Positions 11,665-23,700 of a stretch of 64,000 bases of DNA are shown here, piece after piece. Location: the NCBI GenBank assembly GCA_032718475.1, contig JAUCBJ010001849.1, positions 51,208 to 115,207 on the forward strand. Reading direction: 5' to 3'. The stretch comes from Nemertoderma westbladi (taxonomy: Eukaryota; Xenacoelomorpha; Nemertodermatida; Nemertodermatidae). Position numbers and translations under genes: made by a program. Each line of letters opens with the position of its first letter. Position 1 is the first letter of the stretch. The notes beneath the pieces were generated by a model that was not told where the DNA came from, searched no databases, and worked only from the letters and a program-made list of their open reading frames with translations.

Positions 11665-14264
11665 ATGGTTATTCCGAAGGCTGCTAAACCTGCGGCTAAG
11701 GATTGCAGCAGTTCCCCTCTCCTACTTACTCGACAATCGTACACAAGACGTATTGCTAGAAGGGAGTCGCTTGGGCTGCAACGCAAACCATTGTTAGTCG
11801 AGTCATCGAAAAAGGGGCGCGGAGTCAAGAGTAAATTCGCACTGAAACCCGAACCAACAGACTGTATAATCCGTGGAGAGATCAACTCGGACTTTATCAA
11901 ACTAGATAATTCAGTCAACACAAGCAATGTCTATGAAGCATTGAGCTCGCCTACGAACTCCACTGGTTCGTTACCGCAGTTGCCCGACACCAGCGTTCAG
12001 TTCGATGCGGAATTTGCCGGAACCGAAAAGAGCGATGCGAACAAGGGAATAAACAGCTGCGAGTTCCACCCCAATTCGTTAGCCAAACTCGATCCCGAGG
12101 AACTAAACTCCCTCATCAGATCCTATCTGCAAGAAGTCCCCAAGGACCACCCAGCAAACACGATACCCCTCCCCAAAGCACTGGAGACACTAAAACCCGG
12201 GAAATGGCTAAGCGACGATGTGGTAGATGGATTTATGGGGCTGATCCAGCAACACTTTCCCCACACCGCGCCGATCCCCAGCCAACTCGCAAAACAGCTG
12301 CGATCGCCAGGCTGCGACCAACTAGTTGCTGGGAAATACGTGGCGCCTCGGTACCTTGGCTTCTACCAGCCCGCAGCCCCACGATCCTCTTTCTTCCAGA
12401 ATGCGTCCACGACCACTTTATCCTCCATGTCGCCGACACAGAGGAGAGAATCGTCTACAGTCTAGATTCCCTCCGGCCCTCGATGCCAACCAAAATAACG
12501 TTCGCCCTTGTAGATGTTTTAAATAAGATCAATGAACTCGCTCCATCGAGAGAAGTTACAAAAACAGCCCAATGGATGGTCGGGACTAAGAATTCATCTT
12601 TCTCCAAACAATCGAATGGTATCGACTGCGGTATCTACAGCTGCCTATATGCGCTGACAGTCGCCCAGAATAAGCCGCAGATCCCGGCTATTCATTACGA
12701 CTCCAATAAATCCCGTAACTGGGTACATGATTGCTTCATTAAATTCAAATTAGTAAATGACCACGCCATAGATATCGATTTTACATACACTCCTGATGCC
12801 GCTAATTACACCAAAACAAAAGACAACGTTGAAACACAACAAACTGTACTCAGTGAGCTACACAACATAGCTCAGTTCCCCAGGAAAGATTCCATCAAGA
12901 TGTTTTCGGAAAAATTAACGATCGGACAGATCAGTGAAATCCGTCAAGATTTATTTGAAAGCATCCTCAAGCTGACAACCCCAGTTCAGCAGGCTTCTCT
13001 CCAGCTGCAGCCACGGACAAGCGCGAACGCCTTGGCGACAGACCTTCTGGAACTCCTGCGCAGCCAATCTAATGGCCTATTGACCGAACCATGCTGAAAA
13101 CGTCTACGTGTATTCAACATCACGAATGAAAAAGGTGTAACTTTAGAAGGCCTTAAAAACGACTTCATCTCTGCAGTGTCTGCGCTGCAAGCTCGTATCT
13201 GTATTGTCGAGACTAATAACACAAAACTCAACGAACGCCTATGTACTGTAACCAACGAACTTAGTATTGAAAGGCACAAATGGATCATAATAGAGAACCA
13301 ACTAGACAAACTGAAATCGAAACAGTCACCTATGGATAATAAATCAAATCAGCTGATAAATAACGTAGTACGAACAACAATCATACCCTCCATTAATAGA
13401 CACCCAGATCCGGATGCATGGGCCGATAACTCTGACAAAGACGATGATGAATATTTAATCGTTGATGCCATCGAATCTCCGCCAGCTAAGCTTAAAACTA
13501 ATAACCCGCCTACATACAAAGACCAGTCACTTAAAGAACCCAGCATCCAAACCAACGACAGGGAATGGACAACTGTTGGCCCGAGAAACAAGAAATTAAT
13601 AGCAGCCCACATTGAGTCAACCTCTGCTCCCCTACAAAGCAATAAATATTCAGCGACTCATAGCCAAACCAACACAAAAAAACCCCAATCCGATCAGAGA
13701 CCAGCACTAAAACTACAGTGTGCGGAGTCAAGAAAACTGCAAACTCTATTCATCAACAGAATTTCTCGGAAAAATAATGAGGATGATATCATAGAATATC
13801 TGCGGGTTCGTAAAATACTGGTCCATCGTATAACAACTAGAATATCCCGGGACTCAATCAAAATTATATTAATAGTGGACCAAGAAGACTCGGTGATGGT
13901 TAAACAAGCCGGTTTCTGGCCGGATGGAATAACATGCCGCGACTGGCAGTACAACACCAGATACGTGGAACAACAACACCGACATCGCAACGATCGTGAT
14001 TACCACGGACAAACCTCGCGGCGACGAGCCCCTAACGTGGGGTACAAGTGGGATCGCAACCAAAAAGCGCAACCCCAACAACATTCGCCGGAACGTGGTT
14101 TGCCCAAACAATCGCCATGGCACCAAGATCACAATGATCAACATACAAGGCATCGAGATCCCCACCAGTATTCTCGCGAATGTGGCACTTATTATCAATC
14201 TCCACTTGAACAGGATCGATACGCACAACGCCCGAGCAAACGCACGCTGAGGTATCGGGTTTAA
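11665..14264 (+). pseudogene. LINE ORF1 with Ulp1/C48-type cysteine protease, broken
   Basis: Reads about 866 codons across one frameshift (about 12375, frame 1 to frame 3) and one in-frame TGA (13095-13097). Part 1 is a Ser/Thr/Pro-rich N-terminus (11665-12120). Part 2 is a Ulp1-like peptidase (about 12120-12700): WLSDDVVDGFM near its start, catalytic His in HDHFILHV, Asp in YSLDSL, and Gln/Cys in QSNGIDCGIY with the Ulp1 spacing of six residues. Part 3 is a coiled coil (13176-13330). Part 4 is a region with a WPDGITCRDW-type ending (13730-13960), resembling the RRM-like domain of many LINE ORF1 proteins. Part 5 is a basic, Gln/Arg-rich tail. In cells this protease fold removes SUMO/ubiquitin-like modifiers; its role in the element is inferred only. 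Confidence 0.85.
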
Positions 14265-14301
14265 CCCGCACAAAACCCAGGATAGCGGAAACAGCAAACC
14301 A

Positions 14302-17300
14302 GTGAGATTTAGCACCTTCAACACCAGAGGTTTTTCAGGCAACACCGAATATATTGACAAACTGCTTGGTGAGTGTGACTTTCTCGCTCTCCAGGAACAC
14401 TGGCTGGACGACTTGGAATGCAAAACCGTTCTAGAACCCCTGAACGACAAGTTCCACTGCGTATATGCGGTCAGCCCTCTGATGGAGAACCAATACTGCA
14501 AACGTGGTGCTGGTGGGGTCGCGCTCTACTTTAGGAAGGACCTGGTGCGGACATGGTCATGGGTGGATGGCAGTGATGGTATCGTCGGTATCATTGCTAA
14601 CCTGAACAATTGCAATCGGTCTATTATAGCGCTATCATGCTACGCACCAGACCAATCCAAGGACGCAGCCCTGTACGACAGTTTTCTGGGTCGCATACAC
14701 TCGGAAGTTACTCGGTATTCGGGATGTACCCCCATATTACTAATGGACTGTAATGCCGACTTGGGAAACCTGCAGGGATCAAGAGGTCAGTTATCGAGTA
14801 AAAAGGCGAATACCAGAGGGCTACATCTCGACAGCTTCCTCAACAGCAATGGTTTGTGTGTCGCCGACACACACAGCCCGTTTACTGGGCCAATAATAAC
14901 GTTTCGCGGTCAAGGCCAAAATACCAGTTCGTATATTGACCACATTGTGACGTCTGCCGACGGTGGTGGGCTCATCCGAAGCGGGTGTGTGTATCGTGAT
15001 GACCCTGCTAACAACCATTCAGACCATGCCGCAGTTCTAGCTACTTTTGATCTCGCAACACCATATGACTACACGGAGGACAACTTAAGGGTCCAAATAA
15101 GTCAAACCGGCGTCAAATAAAATTTAACTGGGACAAAGCCACATCTGAAGGCAAACATAAGTATAAAGAAGCCATAGACGTGGCGATCGCAAAGTTAATT
15201 GATGATACCAGGGGACTCTGTGACATTGATGCAATAAGTAACTGTATGGAATCGTTGCAGAGCTCGGTGGTTGTGGCAGCCACATCATTTATCCCAATAA
15301 TAAAACAGCGGCGGCCCACCACAAACCTTCGCATACGATCGAAGCTCCTATGAGTGAGTTCCAGAACAACACAGGACCTGTACAAATTATGGAGTGTTAC
15401 TGGACTGGACCCCGAGGATCAACTCGGTTCGGCTTTCAAAGAGTCCAAGCGTCGCACGAGGAAGATAAAAAACTTTCTCTCGCGGAACATGGTACGCAAT
15501 TCAACGAATAAATGGTCGAGGAATTTCAGTTCCCATCCCCGCCAATTCTGGTCCAATGTGAACCGAACCAGCACCACAAGTGCACCGCCATCCATGGAAT
15601 CGGTACTGCGATCCCACTACACTACAAAGTTTAGTAGGGACCATGGTCTGAGTGATTCTCTCAGAACCGATTTAAAGGAAGCCTGTGACACCAGCGTTCT
15701 ACCTCAAATATCGCCTCTGGTGGTCAGACGAGCCGTCGCCTCTCTCTCGACAAGAAAATCGCCGGACTTTTCCTCGCTAACTGCCGAGCACATTCTGTAT
15801 ATGAATCCGGAGCCGATATGCGAGCTTCTAGCCGTTATAATAAATACCTGTTTTGAACTGAAACAAGTACCGACGTTGTTTGGCAACTCAGTAATCTCGA
15901 GTCTGTACAAAGGAAAACAGCGGGATCTATTTTGTACAGGGTCTTACAGACCAATTGCCTCGATTAGCATCTGGGCAAAGGTCTTTGAGCGGGTGATACT
16001 TGCAGAGTTTCTGGGCGGTATAAAACTACACGACAATCAGACGGCGTATCGCAGCAGGATTGGGTGCGACATCGCCATAGCTACAGTTCTGGAATGCATT
16101 GAGAGTAACTTAGTGAGAGGGTCCCAATTGTACATCTGCCAGCTAGACATAGAGGCTGCGTTCGACTCCGTGGACTATGTTACATTGGGTTGGAAGATGA
16201 TGGAGTTCGTAAACCCTCACATCGTCGCCACCGTGCTCAATTACTACATGGTCAGCACCTTGTACCTAAAGTTTGATGGCCTGATCGATCGTGACGGAAT
16301 CTCTGTTCGACGAGGCGTTAAACAGGGATCCTTGTTATCACCGATCCTATTCAACCTGTACACAAGAAGCATACTGGACAACCTAGAGGAATCCCATGTG
16401 GGATATACAATCAATTCAATCTGGTTGGGAGCCATATCATATGCGGACGATTTCTTACTAATGACGAACAATCCAAAAGATATGGAAACTCTATTTATGG
16501 TCTTCAGCAAGTCTGCCGATGATATAAAACTGTCGGTCGAATCTAGTAAAATTAAGTGGACGGTATTTTCGAACCAAAGGAATTGCCACCAACCGTCCTT
16601 CCTCCGGCTTGGCAAACCGCTGTTCCCGCGCAGTAAATCCTGGACCTTCCTCGGCTATAACCTAGCCCAGTCGCAGACCAACCCTCTGGGCGCCTCGGCC
16701 CAGAAGATAGTCGCCCTCGCACGGATGTTCCAGGCGAAGGGCTGGACGACCCGGTGGCTGCCGGTGGCGACCGTTGCCAACCTGTGGCGCGCCGTCGCTC
16801 TACCGGCAGCCCTGTACTCATTGAAACTCTACATCGGGGCATTCACTCAAACTGAATTGGGAAAAACTCGACGTGGTTTACAGGAACGCCCTCAGGAGTC
16901 TGCTGTGTGTTGGACCGTACATTGGGAACTCAACACTCTACCACCTAACCCAGCTGAAACCCATCTCGCTGGAGGCTTTCCGGCTATCGGTCGGTACACT
17001 CGTGCGGTACAATGAGTGCCCCAACAAAGCCCTCCAGAGCGCGTTTGCATCCCTGGCAATTGCCAGCCTGTCTGGGAGACTGGGGAGAGGCTCCTACCCA
17101 GGGGTTCTCGGCGGCTACAGAGCCGCCTCCACCAAGCACCCTCTACTACGGCTCGAGTCCATCCTAATGTACCGCTACGCGAAGGACTCCATCGTAAACC
17201 GGATGGTTATGGGCGCGCCGACCTTCACAGATATTGGGAACGCTGATTTCATTGCGGCCTGCTTCGACCTCCAATCGCTGACATTGCGGGAAAAACTGAA

Positions 17301-17331
17301 ACGAATAAAGGAATTTTATGCCATCATTTAG
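14302..17331 (+). pseudogene. LINE ORF2: APE endonuclease and reverse transcriptase, broken
   Basis: Encodes the nicking and target-primed reverse-transcription enzyme of the element. The endonuclease (14302-15120, frame 1) shows FNTRG, LQEHW, DCNADLG, SSYIDH and NNHSDH, i.e. all the catalytic landmarks. A frameshift near 15105 moves to frame 3, where FNWDKA and a linker follow, then TGA at 15351. The reverse transcriptase (15354-16860) has YRPIASIS, motif A LDIEAAFDSVD, motif B RRGVKQGSLLSPILFNLY and motif C YADD, all intact. A further frameshift near 16850 moves to frame 1 for the C-terminal part (WEKLDVVYRNALRSLL onward) to TAG at 17329-17331. The listed start is a GTG; frame 1 is open upstream only back to a stop at 14248, so the true start is unclear. 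Confidence 0.9.
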
Positions 17332-17675
17332 TCGTATTTTAATCGGCTTAGATCGATTTTTACTGCTTTTTTAGCCAGGTCATTTTATTCGGAATATTCA
17401 ATAACTGTAATTCAATTGTTTTTATTCATTTGTTTGTCATTTTATATCATATCATTGAAGGACGTATTTTAATGTAGTCAAGCTAGTTTCAATACCAATA
17501 CCAAACTGGAGGTCACCAGAGGTCACATAATGGAAAAACTGAAACGAATAAAGGAATTTTATGCCATCATTTAGTCGTATTTTAATCGGTTTTATATCGA
17601 TTTTTACAGCTTTTTTAGCCAGATCATTTTATTCGGAATATTCAATAACTTTAATTCAATTGTTTTTATTCATTT
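17289..17675 (+). repeat. Direct duplication of the LINE 3' end
   Basis: 17289-17431 (last codons of ORF2 plus 3' UTR, beginning GGAAAAACTGAAACGAATAA) is repeated at 17532-17675 with a few substitutions and one indel. The two copies then continue into different sequences. This could be an internal 3' duplication or a second, 5'-truncated insertion of the same family next to the first. Confidence 0.85.
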
Positions 17676-17790
17676 CACGCTCTATGTCGTGATTAATCTA
17701 CTTATCATTGTGAATTAATTGTAAATGTATGTTGTAAATTTTATTGACCATATTGTCGGCTAGTCCGAATTAAAGAGTATAATATAATAC

Positions 17791-18837
17791 CGATACAATG
17801 CAGCAATAATGTGGCATTGAGAAGTGCGGTTGGCCTATTTCACTTTCAGCCATTCCAGCATTTCCAGATTGCAGAGTACCATGAGATGCCTGTACTCAGT
17901 AGGCTACCGGCACTGCTCACTACTGTTGCTGTATGTGGTAGGCCTAGCTTTCTAGGCTGGTGGTCAGTCAGTCAGTTTGGTACTACTACTGCATTATCTA
18001 AGTATTGGTACAGTACGTGCGGTAGGGTAGAGGGAGTCCTGCAATTGCCTGAGTGATGTCTGAATTGCGATATCGCGACTATTCAGCCATATCATGTACT
18101 GGTACGGCACCTTAATCTTATTAGGCCTAAACATAGGCCTATGTTTTACAGTACGGTACCGGTACTGTTACAGTGGTACGGAGTTACCGGTACCATCTTC
18201 AGGTCGTTGGCGCCACCCACCAATCATGCTCGGCAACGGCAATCATGCAGCCATGGAAGTTTTCAAATTATGTGGACTTAAGACGACTGACATATTGTCA
18301 GGTTGTACCAGCTGACCTTTATTCCATGTCCCGGTATCCACTACTGCACTAGGTACCCCAACAGCCCAATACTGCAATACCCAGCAACGCTTTGGAATTG
18401 TACCGGTACTCAAGCAACTCGCCATCAAGGCCACCGCCTGTCTGTCGCAGTGTCGTTGGCGACCTCGACTTTTGGTATCACTACTGCGCTAGCGCTACGG
18501 GCAAACTGGACTAACCGAGGAGCGAGACCCGAGGACTGAAGAATCCTTCGAATTTTTTGAGTAGTTTGACTGTGGACTTCTATGACATCGATGCCAAGCC
18601 AGCAAGCTGCCAATGCGAAAGTTTTTTTAAAGTAAAAGTTTGGTTAAATTTTCTTAATTGTTTATTTAAATTTCTTAAGTACCGATTTTGGGATAGAATT
18701 GCTCAATTTTAATTTGTATCTAATAACTGACCCTCGTCCTGCGCGATGCCCCTACGAACCTGTTTCCCATCTAATAGGCAATATCAAGAATGCCAAGGAA
18801 TGATGATACTGGAAGTATAGAGTGATGGAATGCATTT
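17791..18837. other. Intergenic DNA rich in GGTACCGGTAC palindromes
   Basis: No gene recognised. Short GTACCGGTAC-type palindromes cluster at 18090-18200 and 18400. At about 18696-18760 a segment (CAATTTTAATTTGTATCTAA, then GCGCGATGCCCCTACGAAC) matches the last bases of the window (63938-64000), so it is a dispersed repeat. Confidence 0.5.
18696..18760. repeat. Dispersed repeat shared with window end
   Basis: TTTTAATTTGTATCT.ATAACTG followed by CTCGT.CTGCGCGA.GCCCC.ACGAAC, in the same orientation and with few mismatches, at 63938-64000. Element class unknown; the second copy is cut by the window edge. Confidence 0.65.
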
Positions 18838-19251
18838 TAACTTAATTACGTTTAGATCAATTAAAAACACATTAAAGCAAATCTCTTGAACTAATTAAAA
18901 ACTATAATGGAATGGGGTTTGGGAAATGCAGTTATATAATTTTTAAGTATAATAATTATTTAAATCTTATACTAGCAAATAATTAATATCCTTTAAGAGG
19001 CAGGTTGAAATTGCTGTTTTTACCCTAATCAACTTAATTAACTAATTAACTGCTATTATCTTAGCTTCTCGAAGGCCACACGGAAATTTCTAAACTTTGG
19101 CCAGACTACATGTGTACCAAGTTTGGTTAAATTTCATTAACATTTGGCTGAGTTATTAACGTTTAAAATTGGACACAACAGAACCATAGACAGACCGATT
19201 GAGTTAGTGGTACCTGTATGCTAAGCTCGCTTACTTTCGTCGCTCGCCCCA
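18838..19251 (-). mobile_element. Dispersed element, inverted partner of 62033-62467
   Basis: The reverse complement aligns along its whole length with 62033-62467. Shared landmarks include CTTCTCGAAGGCCACACGGAAATTTC, GCTGAGTTATTAACGTTTAA and TTAGATCAATTAAA. The terminus at 19251 reads CGCTCGCCCCA inward, matching the TGGGGCGAGC end of the other copy and of the MITE at 20014-20495. A short ACAGACCGA stretch near 19190 corresponds to a longer microsatellite in the partner. Non-coding, non-autonomous. Confidence 0.75.
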
Positions 19252-20013
19252 CAGTGGCTACACTACACACTACACACCTCTGCAGTAATATAACACTGTA
19301 GGAAAACACTTACTGGTTTAATAGCCGCATGAATGCTTCAAATGGACTAGCTAACGCACAGCTATGGTTTGGATCATTATATATTTCGACAGGCCTTTAT
19401 ATAAAATCGGCCATTTAAACTGGCCGAAGACAAGAATATCAGTATGTAATGTCGTATGATTATTATTGCAGGAAAAAACCCAAGGTTTACAAGGTCGTTG
19501 ATCACGGTAAAACTTGTGTAAAAAAAAATATTCTGATGCCATTCTGGTGCCCCAGAACGAAAAGACCAAGTAGTAAAAATTTCAACCTGATGAATTTTGC
19601 CATTGGTTGGTAATTCTGAAGCTATACTGGTTTTCAAGGCCGCTGAACAGGGTACAACTCCTAAAATACTCAACTCTAAAATGACCCCCCCCCCCCCCCC
19701 CCCCCCAGGGCCAAATAGGGTTTAACACAAATAGTCGGAATTTAGAAGTTAGGCGCGGAAGGGGGTTGAGATAATTACAGTTACAAAGTCATAAAAACAG
19801 TTATAAGTATCAAGTAATTAGTAGCAACGCGTATAATATTTAAATTATTACATAATTGTTTCAATTACATTGTGCAACATGCTCAGTGGCGCAATCAAAT
19901 AATAATAATAACCAATAATCTCATTAGTAAAAAAGAAAACTAAAAATCTGTTCCAGTTTAATTAACGTATAGCAAACCGTCCGCTAATAATCCAAAATAT
20001 TTAGTACACGAAG
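19252..20013. other. AT-rich intergenic DNA with poly-C tract
   Basis: C homopolymer of about 20 bp at 19685-19706. Otherwise unique AT-rich sequence with no recognised gene. Confidence 0.45.
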
Positions 20014-20495
20014 TGGGGACTTCGCGCAGCACGAAGTTGGCAGAGCCTTAGCGAATTGACACTGTTAGGGGGTAGGTCAATTTATGCAAATAGTCACGTT
20101 GGCCCTCTAGCGGCAGACTGGAGAACTGCAGATGGATTCGCCTCCTTTGAAAGTCACAGCTAATGGTCTAATACATATCTGCCAAGTTTCAGCTTAAACG
20201 GATTAAAAGCAAAGAAATGGGAGGGCATTTAATGTTTAGACATGTGGCCCTCTAGCGGGAGACCATTGCACTGATGGTGTCTGAAAGTCTCTCAAAAATC
20301 TCAACTTTTGCTCATATTAATACCTACAAATTTTCAACTTGGCAGCTTTAAATCCGACAAAGTTATTAGCATCTCAAAATCGTAACGACGACGACGACGA
20401 CAACGACAACGACGACGACAACTATTTGCATAAATTGACCCACCCCCTAACAGTGTCAATTCGCTAAGGCTCCGCCAACTTCGTGGCTCGCCCCA
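20014..20495. mobile_element. 482-bp MITE with long terminal inverted repeats
   Basis: The left end 20014-20093 and right end 20422-20495 are inverted copies: both read TGGGG, then ACGAAGTTGGC.GAGCCTTAGCGAATTGACACTG and GTCAATTTATGCAAATAG inward, with only a small indel and two substitutions. The interior is non-coding, with two CCCTCTAGCGG motifs and an ACG-rich microsatellite (20388-20420) just inside the right TIR. No transposase; mobilisation must come from elsewhere. No clear target-site duplication was found. Related sequence lies at 28318-28430, and related ends at 19251, 56100, 56775 and 62033. Confidence 0.85.
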
Positions 20496-20781
20496 CAAAA
20501 TGCGGCTGAATAGACAATTTGGTTGAAATAATAACTAAGGCGAGTTTCGTTGTTGGAGTGCCAAATGTAAATTATATAATTAAAAGACAATAATATCGTC
20601 TTTAGCGGTAGGTTGAGAAATACACAAACAAAATATTCAAAAGCAAAGCTGAAATGCGCTAAACCAATCGACAAAACCGGTAGGCTCTATGCAGTCAGGC
20701 AGTTATTAAAAAAAAGGTATTTGGTAAACAAATCTGCGATTAATAAGCTAAGGGAATACTAAATAATGGCATAACACGTAA
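20496..20781. other. Unique spacer
   Basis: Non-repetitive sequence between the MITE and the 38/42-bp array. No gene recognised. Confidence 0.4.
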
Positions 20782-23700
20782 TCGGGTGTGCGTAATGTGT
20801 GTGAGTAAACAGTATAAGGGATCGGGTGTGCGTAATGTGTGTGAGTAAACAGTAAGGGATCGGGTGTGCGTAATGTGTGTGAGTAAACAGTAAGGGATCG
20901 GGTGTGCGTAATGTGTGTGAGTAAACAGTCAGTAAGGGATCGGGTGTGCGTAATGTGTGTGAGTAAACAGTCAGTAAGGGATCGGGTGTGCGTAATGTGT
21001 GTGAGTAAACAGCCAGTAAGGGATCGGGTGTGCGTAATGTGTGTGAGTAAACAGTCAGTAAGGGATCGGGTGTGCGTAATGTGTGTGAGTAAACAGTAAG
21101 GGATCGGGTGTGCGTAATGTGTGTGAGTAAACAGTAAGGGATCGGGTGTGCGTAATGTGTGTGAGTAAACAGTCAGTAAGGGATCGGGTGTGCGTAATGT
21201 GTGTGAGTAAACAGTATAAGGGATCGGGTGTGCGTAATGTGTGTGAGTAAACAGTAAGGGATCGGGTGTGCGTAATGTGTGTGAGTAAACAGTAAGGGAT
21301 CGGGTGTGCGTAATGTGTGTAAGTAAACAGCCAGTAAGGGATCGGGTGTGCGTAATGTGTGTGAGTAAACAGCCAGTAAGGGATCGGGTGTGCGTAATGT
21401 GTGTGAGTAAACAGTAAGGGATCGGGTGTGCGTAATGTGTGTGAGTAAACAGTAAGGGATCGGGTGTGCGTAATGTGTGTAAGTAAACAGCCAGTAAGGG
21501 ATCGGGTGTGCGTAATGTGTGTGAGTAAACAGCCAGTAAGGGATCGGGTGTGCGTAATGTGTGTGAGTAAACAGTAAGGGATCGGGTGTGCGTAATGTGT
21601 GTGAGTAAACAGTAAGGGATCGGGTGTGCGTAATGTGTGTGAGTAAACAGTAAGGGATCGGGTGTGCGTAATGTGTGTGAGTAAACAGTAAGGGATCGGG
21701 TGTGCGTAATGTGTGTGAGTAAACAGTAAGGGATCGGGTGTGCGTAATGTGTGTAAGTAAACAGCCAGTAAGGGATCGGGTGTGCGTAATGTGTGTGAGT
21801 AAACAGTCAGTAAGGGATCGGGTGTGCATAATGTGTGTGAGTAAACAGTCAGTAAGGGATCGGGTGTGCGTAATGTGTGTGAGTAAACAGCCAGTAAGGG
21901 ATCGGGTGTGCGTAATGTGTGTGAGTAAACAGCCAGTAAGGGATCGGGTGTGCGTAATGTGTGTGAGTAAACAGTAAGGGATCGGGTGTGCGTAATGTGT
22001 GTGAGTAAACAGTAAGGGATCGGGTGTGCGTAATGTGTGTGAGTAAACAGTCAGTAAGGGATCGGGTGTGCGTAATGTGTGTGAGTAAACAGCCAGTAAG
22101 GGATCGGGTGTGCGTAATGTGTGTGAGTAAACAGTCAGTAAGGGATCGGGTGTGCGTAATGTGTGTGAGTAAACAGTCAGTAAGGGATCGGGTGTGCGTA
22201 ATGTGTGTGAGTAAACAGTCAGTAAGGGATCGGGTGTGCGTAATGTGTGTGAGTAAACAGTCAGTAAGGGATCGGGTGTGCGTAATGTGTGTGAGTAAAC
22301 AGTAAGGGATCGGGTGTGCGTAATGTGTGTGAGTAAACATTCAGTAAGGGATCGGGTGTGCATAATGTGTGTGAGTAAACAGTCAGTAAGGGATCGGGTG
22401 TGCGTAATGTGTGTGAGTAAACAGTCAGTAAGGGATCGGGTGTGCGTAATGTGTGTGAGTAAACAGTCAGTAAGGGATCGGGTGTGCGTAATGTGTGTGA
22501 GTAAACAGTAAGGGATCGGGTGTGCGTAATGTGTGTGAGTAAACAGTAAGGGATCGGGTGTGCGTAATGTGTGTGAGTAAACAGTCAGTAAGGGATCGGG
22601 TGTGCGTAATGTGTGTGAGTAAACAGTCAGTAAGGGATCGGGTGTGCGTAATGTGTGTGAGTAAACAGTAAGGGATCGGGTGTGCGTAATGTGTGTGAGT
22701 AAACAGTCAGTAAGGGATCGGGTGTGCGTAATGTGTGTGAGTAAACAGTCAGTAAGGGATCGGGTGTGCGTAATGTGTGTGAGTAAACAGTCAGTAAGGG
22801 ATCGGGTGTGCGTAATGTGTGTGAGTAAACAGTCAGTAAGGGATCGGGTGTGCGTAATGTGTGTGAGTAAACAGTCAGTAAGGGATCGGGTGTGCGTAAT
22901 GTGTGTGAGTAAACAGTCAGTAAGGGATCGGGTGTGCGTAATGTGTGTGAGTAAACAGTAAGGGATCGGGTGTGTGTAATGTGTGTGAGTAAACAGTCAG
23001 TAAGGGATCGGGTGTGCGTAATGTGTGTGAGTAAACAGTCAGTAAGGGATCGGGTGTGCGTAATGTGTGAGAGTAAACAGCCAGTAAGGGATCGGGTGTG
23101 CGTAATGTGTGTGAGTAAACAGCCAGTAAGGGATCGGGTGTGCGTAATGTGTGTGAGTAAACAGTAAGGGATCGGGTGTGCATAATGTGTGTGAGTAAAC
23201 AGTCAGTAAGGGATCGGGTGTGCGTAATGTGTGTGAGTAAACAGTCAGTAAGGGATCGGGTGTGCGTAATGTGTGTGAGTAAACAGTCAGTAAGGGATCG
23301 GGTGTGCGTAATGTGTGTGAGTAAACAGTCAGTAAGGGATCGGGTGTGCGTAATGTGTGTGAGTAAACAGTCAGTAAGGGATCGGGTGTGCGTAATGTGT
23401 GTGAGTAAACAGCCAGTAAGGGATCGGGTGTGCGTAATGTGTGTGAGTAAACAGTAAGGGATCGGGTGTGCGTAATGTGTGTGAGTAAACAGCCAGTAAG
23501 GGATCGGGTGTGCGTAATGTGTGTGAGTAAACAGTCAGTAAGGGATCGGGTGTGCGTAATGTGTGTGAGTAAACAGTAAGGGATCGGGTGTGCGTAATGT
23601 GTGTGAGTAAACAGTAAGGGATCGGGTGTGCGTAATGTGTGTGAGTAAACAGTCAGTAAGGGATCGGGTGTGCGTAATGTGTGTGAGTAAACAGCCAGTA

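Larger units (their letters stand above)
11400..17790 (+). mobile_element. Degenerate APE-type non-LTR retrotransposon (LINE)
   Basis: A two-ORF non-LTR retrotransposon in plus orientation. ORF1 (11665-14264) has an unusual Ulp1-type protease followed by coiled coil and a probable RNA-binding region. ORF2 (14302-17331) has APE endonuclease then reverse transcriptase. At least three frameshifts (about 12375, 15105 and 16850) and two in-frame TGA codons (13095, 15351) make this copy non-autonomous. The 5' boundary is uncertain. The 3' end is A/T-rich, with no clear poly(A), finishing near AGAGTATAATATAAT at about 17790. A 143-bp piece of the ORF2 end and 3' UTR is repeated. Clade not assigned; the core motifs fit the broad CR1/Jockey/I-like APE group. 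No RNase H domain was seen. Confidence 0.9.
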
